Part shown: positions 1 through 7,920 of the stretch, piece after piece
How positions within the stretch are numbered: the stretch's first letter is position 1
Layout of the letters: each line of letters starts with the position of its first letter
Assembly: GCA_007130675.1 (NCBI GenBank)
Contig: SLSB01000510.1
Location: 1-25,601 of the forward strand
Direction of reading: 5' to 3'
Length of the DNA: 25,601 nt
Origin: Candidatus Hydrogenedentota bacterium
GTDB taxonomy: Bacteria > Hydrogenedentota > Hydrogenedentia > Hydrogenedentales > SLHB01
Made by a program: the position numbers and the translations under genes
The notes under the pieces: generated by a model
Told to the model about the DNA's origin: nothing
The model's database searches: none
What the model saw: the letters and a program-made list of their open reading frames with translations, nothing else

Positions 1-893
1 CCCGCCCAGATCACCAGAAACGCTCCGATAATCAACACCCCCGCACCCACCCACTGCGAAAGCAAGAACGTCTCGTCATCAAGCAGGGCAAGCGCCAGCA
101 CATAGGTCAGCAGCGGCGTAAGCAGGCCAATGCTGGTGCAGAAGGCCGAGCCGAGGTTCTTTTGCGCATGGTTGAAGCTCGGGTGCGCCACTGCAATAGG
201 CATGAGCCCAGAGAATAGCGCAATCAAGGTGATTCTCGGGCCGGCCGTGGCTAGATCCGCGGGACTTCCCACCAGAAACGTGAGCACCAGGAATCCCACC
301 GACGTGAGCAGCGCCAGCACCGCGAACATCGGCACGGGATGCCACGTCATGACTACGTGCTTGCTCCACACACGGTAGATGCCCCAGCACACAGCGGTAA
401 TCAACAGCAGTAGCGACGACCTGTCGAACACCGGCCGCAGCGTGGCGGGATCTTTCGTAAGCACCGCGATCACCCCCAGAAAACACAGAATGGTGCCGAT
501 GATGTACCACGGACTGCGAATCACCGCCCGCTCTTCGCGAAACAGGATGAAGCTGAACAACACGATAAACACCAGCGAAAGCATGGTGATCACCTGCGCG
601 AGGGTAGCGCTTGCCCCGTAACAGCCCGCGGTCCAGGTCCATTGCTGGAAGGTGTTGAGAATCGCGATCCCGAGCACCGGGCGGGGATCTTTCAGAAGGC
701 GCAAGAATTCCGACCGGTGAAACACAAGGCACACGAGCACAAGCGCCACCGCACCGCTCGAATAGCGCACAAAGGCCATCGAAAAGGGTTCGTAGGCTTC
801 GCGCAGAAAACGGATGAACACCGGGGCCTGCGCCCAGCTCACCAGCGCCGCAAACAGGGTAAATCCCGCAAGAGTTCTCGAAGAATCACGCAT
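1..893 (-). CDS. DMT/EamA-family permease (3' end cut by window edge)
   Basis: Reading the minus strand from ATG at 893 gives an open frame that runs off the left edge without a stop (about 297 residues visible). It begins MRDSSRTLAGFTLFAALVSW and is mostly hydrophobic, with around nine to ten predicted membrane helices arranged as two similar halves, the pattern of the drug/metabolite transporter (EamA) superfamily. A typical member is about 290-310 residues, so only the last few residues are probably missing. A GGAG motif sits just upstream of the start. It lies 34 nt downstream of the leuB-like gene on the same strand, so the two are probably co-transcribed. The substrate is unknown; an amino acid or metabolite exporter would fit the neighbour, but that is inference. 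Confidence 0.85.
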   Translation of the reverse strand, partial: MRDSSRTLAGFTLFAALVSWAQAPVFIRFLREAYEPFSMAFVRYSSGAVALVLVCLVFHRSEFLRLLKDPRPVLGIAILNTFQQWTWTAGCYGASATLAQVITMLSLVFIVLFSFILFREERAVIRSPWYIIGTILCFLGVIAVLTKDPATLRPVFDRSSLLLLITAVCWGIYRVWSKHVVMTWHPVPMFAVLALLTSVGFLVLTFLVGSPADLATAGPRITLIALFSGLMPIAVAHPSFNHAQKNLGSAFCTSIGLLTPLLTYVLALALLDDETFLLSQWVGAGVLIIGAFLVIWA

Positions 894-927
894 GCTGCTC
901 CGTATCAGCGCTAAATTCGCAGACCCA

Positions 928-2052
928 TCAGACTGTCTCAGTCTCGGGGGAGCCCTGCCGAACGATAAACGCGGCCACCTTGTCGCCAAATTCGCTGGTG
1001 CTCAGCGCCTTGTGTCCCAGCTCGGGTTTTGCCAGATCGGGCGTGGCGAACCCTTCGCGGAACACCGACCGCAATGCATCCCACACAAGCCCGGCTTCCC
1101 TGGGCATGGCAAAGCTCTTCTCGAGCATGAGCGCCACGGAACCGATCATCGAATAGGGATTTGCGATACCTCGCCCCGCAATGTCTGGCGCGGAACCATG
1201 CGACGGTTCATAGTACGCCTTTTCATGGCCCAGGCACGCCGACGGCATCAGGCCCAGTGAACCAATCAGCCCCCCGGCAAGGTCCGTGAGGATGTCGCCG
1301 AACATGTTCTCCATCACCATGACGTCAAATTGACGCGGATTAAGCACCATGGCGGTGGCCGCGGCGTCCACGATTACGTGCTTGACCTCGACATCGGGGT
1401 ATTCCGCCGCCACTTCGTCCGAGACGGTGTTCCAAAGCACGCTCGACAGAAGAACGTTGCTCTTGTGGACGTTATGCAGCACCTTCTTGCGGTTGCGCGC
1501 CTCGGTGAACCCCACGTGGAGAATGTCGCGGATCTCCTGCTCGTCGTACTCGAGGGTTTCCTTGACATAGCGGAGGCCTTGGGCATCAAGCCCTTCTTCT
1601 TTCGCTCCGAAATAGAGTCCGCTGATCAGCTCGCGAATCATCATGATATCGATGCCGTCGCCCACAACCTCGGGTTTCAGTGGCGAAAAATGCACCAGCT
1701 CGGGCGGCAGATAAACCGGCCGGAAGTTGGCATACGTGCTGTATCGTTTGCGCAACGGCAGCAGTGCGCCGCGCTCAGGCTGTTCATTCGGAGGGATCTT
1801 CTTCGACTCCTCGTGGCTCAGCCCAATCGGCCCCTTGATGATGACGTCAGCCTCGTCGCACACCTGCTGCGTTTCCAAAGGAAACGACGCGCCCGTGTCG
1901 AAATACGCTTGACCGCCAAACGGCGCATACCGCAAGTCAAACCGCACATCTGCGATAGACTCGATGGCGCCTAATACTTTGGCCGCCTCGGCGCTGATCT
2001 CAGGACCGATACCGTCGCCTTCAAGAACGGCGATGGCATAACTCTTGCTCAT
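928..2052 (-). CDS. leuB: 3-isopropylmalate dehydrogenase-like beta-decarboxylating dehydrogenase
   Basis: 374 residues of the isocitrate/isopropylmalate dehydrogenase family, which oxidises and decarboxylates 3-isopropylmalate with NAD in leucine synthesis. Visible landmarks: GDGIGPEI (12-19), the substrate-loop arginines around RGALLPLRKRYSTYANFRP (94-112), MIRELISGLYFG (138-149), the catalytic Tyr in ETLEY (Y169), Lys in VHKSNV (K197), Asp at 229 and FGDILTD (251-257, metal ligands), and the nucleotide-binding EPSHGSAPDIAGRGIANP (282-299). I chose ATG 2052 because GGAGG lies 6-10 nt upstream; an in-frame ATG at 2124 has no such site. Oddity: canonical LeuB reads VDNAAMQL after D229, here it is VDAAATAM, and VMENMFGDILTDLAGGLIGS differs from textbook LeuB, so a paralogous specificity is possible. 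No leuA, leuC or leuD is in the window. Confidence 0.8.
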   Translation of the reverse strand: MSKSYAIAVLEGDGIGPEISAEAAKVLGAIESIADVRFDLRYAPFGGQAYFDTGASFPLETQQVCDEADVIIKGPIGLSHEESKKIPPNEQPERGALLPLRKRYSTYANFRPVYLPPELVHFSPLKPEVVGDGIDIMMIRELISGLYFGAKEEGLDAQGLRYVKETLEYDEQEIRDILHVGFTEARNRKKVLHNVHKSNVLLSSVLWNTVSDEVAAEYPDVEVKHVIVDAAATAMVLNPRQFDVMVMENMFGDILTDLAGGLIGSLGLMPSACLGHEKAYYEPSHGSAPDIAGRGIANPYSMIGSVALMLEKSFAMPREAGLVWDALRSVFREGFATPDLAKPELGHKALSTSEFGDKVAAFIVRQGSPETETV

Positions 2053-2427
2053 AGTACCTCCAGGCAATGTTGCTGCATTGTGTGCAGGATCGTCCACGTT
2101 CGCCGGCATGCGTTGAAGGCACATAGCCTAACACGCTGCAGTGCAGGACTTCCAGCGTACGTATACAGCGTATGTATACAGCGTATGCCTGCATCGCGCC
2201 GACCCGAAAGTCTGGCGCACGCCACATGTGGCTGGCTTCTACACCGCGCGTGTATTTTCTATACAGCAACGGCGCTGTGGCAGGTACTGCTGGTGCGCAA
2301 TGTGCGTCGCGAGCGAAAAGGTTAACAATTTGACCGCTGTACTTCGCGCAAAGAGCTATAAATAGTTCAGGCACTAGCGATTATGCGACGACGTGTTCGC
2401 GGAATGGAAAAAGGCTTGGGATGAACC
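2053..2427. other. Divergent intergenic region between leuB-like gene and glgE
   Basis: 375 nt without a convincing gene, between the start of the minus-strand dehydrogenase and the start of glgE. It holds three tandem 13-nt repeats (2153-2191), another TATACAGCAAC at 2260-2270, and an AT-richer stretch before glgE with TTGACC at 2330-2335 and TATAAA at 2357-2362. The 21-nt spacing between those two is too long for a good sigma-70 promoter, so I do not call one. Both flanking operons must be driven from here. Confidence 0.6.
2153..2191. repeat. Three tandem 13-nt repeats (candidate operator)
   Basis: Units are CAGCGTACGTATA (2153-2165), CAGCGTATGTATA (2166-2178) and CAGCGTATGCCTG (2179-2191). 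The first two differ by one base; the third keeps the first eight bases of unit two. GTATAC palindromes occur at 2161-2166 and 2174-2179. Their position between two divergent operons suggests a regulator-binding site, but no regulator gene is nearby. Confidence 0.7.
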
Positions 2428-4419
2428 ATGGAAAATGGATACAAGCGAGCGGTTATTGACAGCGTAGAACCCGAGGTCCACCAAAACGAATTCGCGGCGA
2501 AACGCATTGTCGGGCAACCCGTCAAAGTATATGCCGATATAATCTGCGACGGCCACGACCTGTTGTCTGCCCGGCTGAAATGGCGGCGCTGTTCAGAAGA
2601 AAAATGGAACGAGACCCCGATGCGGGAAGTCGCTGCCGACCACTGGCAAGGGGCGTTTGTACCGGATGCTATTGGTTTCTACGAGTACACAGTGAGTGCG
2701 TGGGTCGACCATTTTAAGACGTGGCGTTTAGATTTGGACAAGAAAATTGGAGCGGGCCAAAACATCGAAACAGATCTGATCGCGGGGGGAATTCTGGTCG
2801 AGCAGGCAGGCTCGCGCGCCAAAGGTCTTGAAAAGAAGATGCTCTACGAGTGGGCCCAAAAACTCAAGGACCCCAAGGTTGTCGAAGACGAAAAAGTCGC
2901 GCTTGCTCACGATGATCTTGTCATTCTTCTCACGGAACGCTATCCAGATACGCGCCTGATGGTGGAATATCCGCGGGCGCCTCACGTGTGGGTAGATCGT
3001 GAGCGTGCAGGATTCAGCGCCTGGTACGAGTTCTTTCCGCGCTCGGCCTCACCCGAGCCCGGCAGGCACGGCACATTCAAGGATTGCCACGCATGGTTGC
3101 CCTATGTGGCAGGTATGGGATTCGACGTGGTCTATTTTCCTCCTATTCATCCCATCGGGCGAACCGCCCGCAAGGGCAAGAACAACACCCTCAAGGCCAA
3201 ACCGGATGACGTAGGCAGTCCCTGGGCCATCGGCGGCCCGGAAGGCGGCCACAAATCAGTACATCCGGACTTGGGAACGTTGCAGGATTTTGACAACCTT
3301 GTGGCCCAGGCTCGAGACAAATACGACCTTGAAATTGCCCTGGATATCGCCTTCCAGTGTTCTCCGGAGCATCCCTACGTTTCCGAGCATCCCGAGTGGT
3401 TCATGCACAGGCCTGATGGAACCATCAAGCACGCCGAGAATCCGCCCAAGAAGTATGAAGATATCTACCCCTTCGATTTTGAATGTCAAAACTGGCAGGA
3501 ACTCTGGGAGGAGCTGAAAAGCGTCTTTCTATTCTGGATGGAGCATGGGGTGCGCATCTTTCGAGTCGACAATCCCCACACAAAGCCATTCCCGTTCTGG
3601 GAATGGGTCATTCATGAGATTCACAAGCACGACCCGAACGTCCTCTTTCTGGCCGAGGCCTTCACACGACCCAGAATGATGAACCGTCTGGCAAAGGGAT
3701 GCTTTTCCCAGTCCTACACCTACTTCACTTGGCGCAATGACAAGCAGAGCCTCACCCAGTACATGCAGACGCTGACAGACTCCCCCGCAAAAGACTTCTT
3801 CCGCCCGAACTTTTGGCCAAACACACCGGACATTCTCAACGAATCCCTTCAAAAAGGCGGCAGGGGTGCGTTTATCAGCCGTCTCGTTCTGGCGGCAACG
3901 TTATCGAGCAATTACGGTATCTACGGCCCCGCCTATGAGTTAATGGAAGCTGTGCCGCGCGAACCGGGCAGTGAAGAATACCTGGATTCAGAAAAATACC
4001 AGGTGCGAAATTGGAAGCTGCGCCGCGAGGACAGCCTGTGCGACCTGATCGCACGCATCAATGAGATTCGTCGCGAGAACCCTGCACTCCAATCCACCAA
4101 CAATGTGACCTTTCACCATATCGAAAACGACTCCATGATTTGTTACAGCAAAACCACGCCGGACGGACAAAACACCGTACTCATCATAGTCAACATGGAC
4201 CCCCATCATGAACAAGGCGGCTGGACGGCCCTCGACATGAAGGCAATGGGAGTGCCCACCGGCCAGGAATATCAGGTGCATGATCTGCTCCGAGGCGAAC
4301 GGTATGCCTGGGAAGGTCCCTATAACTACGTAAAACTCAGTCCACATACTGTGCCCGTGCATATCTTCCGCATCCGCAGGCGGGTCAGAACAGAGCAGGA
4401 TTTCGAGTATTTCCTGTAG
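2428..4419 (+). CDS. glgE: Alpha-1,4-glucan:maltose-1-phosphate maltosyltransferase (GlgE)
   Basis: 663 residues, the usual length for GlgE, a cytoplasmic GH13_3 enzyme that transfers maltosyl units from maltose-1-phosphate onto the non-reducing end of alpha-1,4-glucan and releases phosphate. The N-terminal part (about 20-190) is the beta-sandwich N domain; the catalytic barrel follows. GlgE-diagnostic stretches: VVYFPPIHPIGRTARKGKNN (from about residue 235), FRVDNPHTKP with nucleophile D381, FLAEAFTRP with acid/base E410, and NTPDIL with D468 matching the third active-site Asp. The phosphate-binding region GRTARKGKN is intact. Start ATG 2428 has a weak GGGA upstream. It is first of three co-directional glucan genes and sits 72 nt before treS. 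Identity is secure from motifs and context. Confidence 0.95.
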   Translation: MENGYKRAVIDSVEPEVHQNEFAAKRIVGQPVKVYADIICDGHDLLSARLKWRRCSEEKWNETPMREVAADHWQGAFVPDAIGFYEYTVSAWVDHFKTWRLDLDKKIGAGQNIETDLIAGGILVEQAGSRAKGLEKKMLYEWAQKLKDPKVVEDEKVALAHDDLVILLTERYPDTRLMVEYPRAPHVWVDRERAGFSAWYEFFPRSASPEPGRHGTFKDCHAWLPYVAGMGFDVVYFPPIHPIGRTARKGKNNTLKAKPDDVGSPWAIGGPEGGHKSVHPDLGTLQDFDNLVAQARDKYDLEIALDIAFQCSPEHPYVSEHPEWFMHRPDGTIKHAENPPKKYEDIYPFDFECQNWQELWEELKSVFLFWMEHGVRIFRVDNPHTKPFPFWEWVIHEIHKHDPNVLFLAEAFTRPRMMNRLAKGCFSQSYTYFTWRNDKQSLTQYMQTLTDSPAKDFFRPNFWPNTPDILNESLQKGGRGAFISRLVLAATLSSNYGIYGPAYELMEAVPREPGSEEYLDSEKYQVRNWKLRREDSLCDLIARINEIRRENPALQSTNNVTFHHIENDSMICYSKTTPDGQNTVLIIVNMDPHHEQGGWTALDMKAMGVPTGQEYQVHDLLRGERYAWEGPYNYVKLSPHTVPVHIFRIRRRVRTEQDFEYFL

Positions 4420-4459
4420 GCGCGACGAAGCGCCAACGGGGCCACGGATTCGTGTGGCC
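4419..4459 (+). other. Two short hairpins between glgE and treS
   Basis: The 72-nt gap between glgE and treS contains two inverted repeats: GGCGC (4419-4423) with GCGCC (4430-4434), and GGCCAC (4440-4445) with GTGGCC (4454-4459). Neither is followed by a T-run, so these are not obvious terminators; they could be mRNA processing or stability elements. Confidence 0.5.
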
Positions 4460-4491
4460 GCTACGGCGTGCGCGCTGGAATAGGAGGGCCA

Positions 4492-7400
4492 ATGGCTCAA
4501 AAAAAACAACCAGTCATCCAAGTGGACAATGACCCCTTGTGGTATAAGGACGCGATCATCTACGAGTTGCATGTGCGCTCATTCTTTGACAGCGACAATG
4601 ACGGGCATGGAGATTTCCGCGGCTTGGCCCAGAAAATGGATTATCTCCAAGACCTTGGTGTCACCGCGATATGGCTTCTGCCTTTCTTCCCGTCGCCCCT
4701 GCGCGACGACGGGTACGACATCGCGCATTACACACGCATCCACGACCGCTACGGCACATTGCGCGATTTCAGAGCGGTCTTGCGCGAGGCGCAGCGGCGC
4801 GACATCAAGGTCATTTGCGAGCTAGTCATCAACCACACCTCCGACCAGCATCCCTGGTTTCAGCGCGCACGCAGATCAAAAAAGGGCAGTCCTCACCGTG
4901 ACTTTTATGTATGGAGCGACCATGCGGACAAATACCAGGATGCCCGAATTATTTTTCAGGATTTCGAGCAGTCAAACTGGACATGGGACCCCGAAGCTCA
5001 AGCCTACTATTGGCACCGCTTCTTTTCGCACCAGCCAGACCTCAACTTCGAGAACCCCCGCGTGCGCCGCGCCGTGATAAGAGTCATGGATTTCTGGCTG
5101 GAAATGGGCGTCAGTGGGCTTCGCCTGGATGCTGTACCCTACCTGTATGAGGAAGAGGGGACCACCTGTGAAAACCTCCCTGCAACACATGACTTTCTCA
5201 GGGACTTGAGAGGGCATATCGAACGAAAATTCAAGGGGCGCATGCTGTTGGCAGAGGCAAATCAGTGGCCCGAGGACGCAGCGGAATACTTTGGCAACAA
5301 CGGCGACGAGTGTCACATGAATTTCCACTTTCCTCTCATGCCCCGCATGTTTATGTCCGTGCAACTGGAGGACCGATTTCCTATTGTGGACATTCTGCAA
5401 CAGACACCGGAAATTCACGAGTCGAGCCAGTGGGCCCTCTTCTTGCGCAATCACGATGAACTGACACTGGAAATGGTCACCGACGAAGAACGGGACTACA
5501 TGTATCGCGCCTATGCCCAGGATATGCAGGCGCGGGTCAATCTCGGCATTCGCAGGCGTCTCGCCCCCTTACTGGGAAATAACCGCCGCCGCATCGAATT
5601 GCTCAACGCGTTGCTGTTTAGTCTGCCAGGAACGCCCGTGCTCTATTACGGCGACGAAATCGGCATGGGAGACAACTTCTATCTCGGTGACCGAAACGGA
5701 GTGCGCACCCCAATGCAATGGAGCGCGGATCGCAATGCCGGATTCTCCTACTGTAACCCCCAGCAGTTGTACCTGCCAATCATCACCGACCCCGAATACC
5801 GATACGAGGCGATAAATGTCGAAACGCAACAACGAAATCCCCACTCGCTCTTGTGGTGGATGAAGCGGCTGATCGCTTTGCGCAAGGATTATAAGGCATT
5901 CAGCCGGGGAACGCTCGAGCTTCTAGACCCGGAAAACCGCAAAGTCCTGACATTCGTGCGGAAGTGGCAAGATGAGACCATTCTGGTGGTAGCCAATCTA
6001 TCGCGCTATGTGCAATACCTCGAGTTGGACCTCTCGGAATACCAGGGCATGAGCCCCGTCGAGATCTTCGGACAGCAGCGCTTTCCGAAGATCGGCGAAT
6101 TGCCCTACTTCATTACCCTGGGTCCGCACACATTCTACTGGTTTGCGCTCGAGCGCGCCCAAGAGGAGGCGATTCGGCTCACGCACGATCAGCGCGCGCT
6201 GCAAACGCTCCGCACGACCGGCGCCTGGCAGCAGGCCTTCAGCAAGGACAATCGAAAACGCTTCGAAAAGGCCCTCGGGCCCTATTTGCGGCTCACCCGC
6301 TGGTTTGGCGGCAAGGCCCGCCACATCAAGACGATAAGCGTTGCGGATACCGTCTCGCTGCCGTTTCGCAAACAACCCGCCGAAATCGTGCTGGTGCGCG
6401 TCGAGTATACGGAAGGAGACCCCGAAACCTATGTCATGCCGCTGACGTTTGCCGAAGGCGAACGAGCCGACGGGCTCGAAAGCCAATGGCGTCATGCAAT
6501 TGTTGCGCGGCTTGACTATACCGACAAGAACGGCCAGGCCCATGAAGGCGTACTGTATGACGCGTTCTTCGAGGAGGGCTTCTGCCAAGACCTCTTGGCG
6601 GCCATTCGCCGGCGGCGCAGGTTCAGTGCAGCCGGGGGCGAGCTGTATGCGTCCACGACCCGTGTCTTTACTCAGGTACTGGGCGAAACGGCCATGGAAG
6701 ATTTGGAGCCCCAGGTTGTCCGGGGCGAACAGAGCAACACCTCGGTGATTTTCGGACATAGGTTCATCTTGAAGGTCTTTCGGCGCATCGAGGCCGGAAT
6801 AAATCCGGACCTCGAAATCGGACGTTTTCTCACGACCAAAAAGTTCGCCCACGTGGCGTCGCTGGCCGGCGCACTGGAGCTGCGCCGGGGCCGCGGGGAA
6901 CCTGTGACGCTGGGAGTGCTCCAGGAGTTCGTAGCCGGCGCAGACGATGCCTGGAGCTTCACGCTTGATGCGGTGGGCCGGTACTTCGACCTCGCTCAGA
7001 CCCGGGCAGACGAAGCACCGAAGTTCGAGTATGACTCTGGTGAGAGGCTAAGAGCCGGCAATGACCCGTCCGAGACGGCCAGGGATCTTATCGGGCACTA
7101 CCTCGGGATTGCACAACTGCTTGGCCAGCGCTCAGCACAAATGCACATGACGCTTGCGTCGCAACTGGAAGATCCCGCGTTTACTCCGCAATCGTTTACA
7201 CCCCACTATCAGCGGTCGCTGTATCAATCAATGCGCAACGTGACCGGCGAAGTATTTGATCTGCTCAACAAACAGATTCGAAACCTGCCTTCAAAAAGCC
7301 GCGAAAGCGCGCGCGCCTTGAGCAAGCACCGCGACTGCGTGTTGAATCAGTTTCGGGGTATACTCGGCAAACGGATAAGCGGCCAACGAATCCGCACCCA

Positions 7401-7920
7401 TGGAGACTATCATCTGGGCCAGGTACTCTATACCGGAAAGGATTTCGTGATCCTTGATTTCGAAGGAGAGCCGGCGCGAAGCCTGACCGAGCGCCGCTTG
7501 AAACGGTCCCCTTTACGCGACGTCGCCGGTATGCAGCGCTCGTTCCATTATGCCGCCTACACAGTACTGTTTAACCGGCTCAAGGCGGGCACGATCCACG
7601 AAGAGCATCGTGACGCCATGGAGCAATACGCGCGGTTCTGGTATCTGTGGGTGTCCATGGCCTTTCTGGCGGGATACCTCGAAACCGCGCGCACAGGCTC
7701 GTTTCTTCCGCGCACCGATGAAGAAATGCAGACCCTGCTGGACGCGTATCTGCTGGACAAGGCTGTGTATGAGCTGGGATACGAGTTGAATAACCGCCAG
7801 GAATGGGTGGAGGTCCCGGTAAAGGGAATTCTGGACCTGCTCACGATACCGGACAGTTCCGAGGAAGAGAGACCACAGAAAAAGTCCTTGAACAGCGAAA
7901 AAGGTGAGAAGAATGACTGA
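4492..7920 (+). CDS. treS: Trehalose synthase / maltokinase fusion (TreS-Pep2)
   Basis: 1142 residues, a natural fusion of two enzymes. Residues 1 to about 550 are trehalose synthase (GH13_16), interconverting trehalose and maltose: RLDAVPYL gives nucleophile D213, LLAEANQW gives E255, and RNHDEL gives D322. About 590-1120 is maltokinase (Pep2/Mak), which phosphorylates maltose with ATP to maltose-1-phosphate: RTHGDYHLGQ (968-977, catalytic D972) and DFEGEP (989-994, metal ligand D989). The product is the GlgE substrate, so the fusion channels trehalose into glucan. I chose ATG 4492 because TAGGAGG lies just upstream; an in-frame GTG/ATG at 4468 would add eight residues. The last eight bases overlap glgB. 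Both active sites look complete. Confidence 0.95.
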   Translation: MAQKKQPVIQVDNDPLWYKDAIIYELHVRSFFDSDNDGHGDFRGLAQKMDYLQDLGVTAIWLLPFFPSPLRDDGYDIAHYTRIHDRYGTLRDFRAVLREAQRRDIKVICELVINHTSDQHPWFQRARRSKKGSPHRDFYVWSDHADKYQDARIIFQDFEQSNWTWDPEAQAYYWHRFFSHQPDLNFENPRVRRAVIRVMDFWLEMGVSGLRLDAVPYLYEEEGTTCENLPATHDFLRDLRGHIERKFKGRMLLAEANQWPEDAAEYFGNNGDECHMNFHFPLMPRMFMSVQLEDRFPIVDILQQTPEIHESSQWALFLRNHDELTLEMVTDEERDYMYRAYAQDMQARVNLGIRRRLAPLLGNNRRRIELLNALLFSLPGTPVLYYGDEIGMGDNFYLGDRNGVRTPMQWSADRNAGFSYCNPQQLYLPIITDPEYRYEAINVETQQRNPHSLLWWMKRLIALRKDYKAFSRGTLELLDPENRKVLTFVRKWQDETILVVANLSRYVQYLELDLSEYQGMSPVEIFGQQRFPKIGELPYFITLGPHTFYWFALERAQEEAIRLTHDQRALQTLRTTGAWQQAFSKDNRKRFEKALGPYLRLTRWFGGKARHIKTISVADTVSLPFRKQPAEIVLVRVEYTEGDPETYVMPLTFAEGERADGLESQWRHAIVARLDYTDKNGQAHEGVLYDAFFEEGFCQDLLAAIRRRRRFSAAGGELYASTTRVFTQVLGETAMEDLEPQVVRGEQSNTSVIFGHRFILKVFRRIEAGINPDLEIGRFLTTKKFAHVASLAGALELRRGRGEPVTLGVLQEFVAGADDAWSFTLDAVGRYFDLAQTRADEAPKFEYDSGERLRAGNDPSETARDLIGHYLGIAQLLGQRSAQMHMTLASQLEDPAFTPQSFTPHYQRSLYQSMRNVTGEVFDLLNKQIRNLPSKSRESARALSKHRDCVLNQFRGILGKRISGQRIRTHGDYHLGQVLYTGKDFVILDFEGEPARSLTERRLKRSPLRDVAGMQRSFHYAAYTVLFNRLKAGTIHEEHRDAMEQYARFWYLWVSMAFLAGYLETARTGSFLPRTDEEMQTLLDAYLLDKAVYELGYELNNRQEWVEVPVKGILDLLTIPDSSEEERPQKKSLNSEKGEKND

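Noticed and set aside
79..732. 217-codon minus-strand open frame in the left-edge region
   Set aside because: A different minus-strand frame gives a continuous multi-helix EamA permease from ATG 893 to the edge; this one is its shadow.
1330..1974. Long open frame antisense to the leuB-like gene (214 codons)
   Set aside because: The opposite strand has a full family match; GC-rich codon use opens the antisense frame and the product resembles nothing.
2330..2362. TTGACC ... TATAAA as a glgE promoter
   Set aside because: The spacer is 21 nt, too long for a normal sigma-70 promoter, and no better -10 lies at 16-18 nt.
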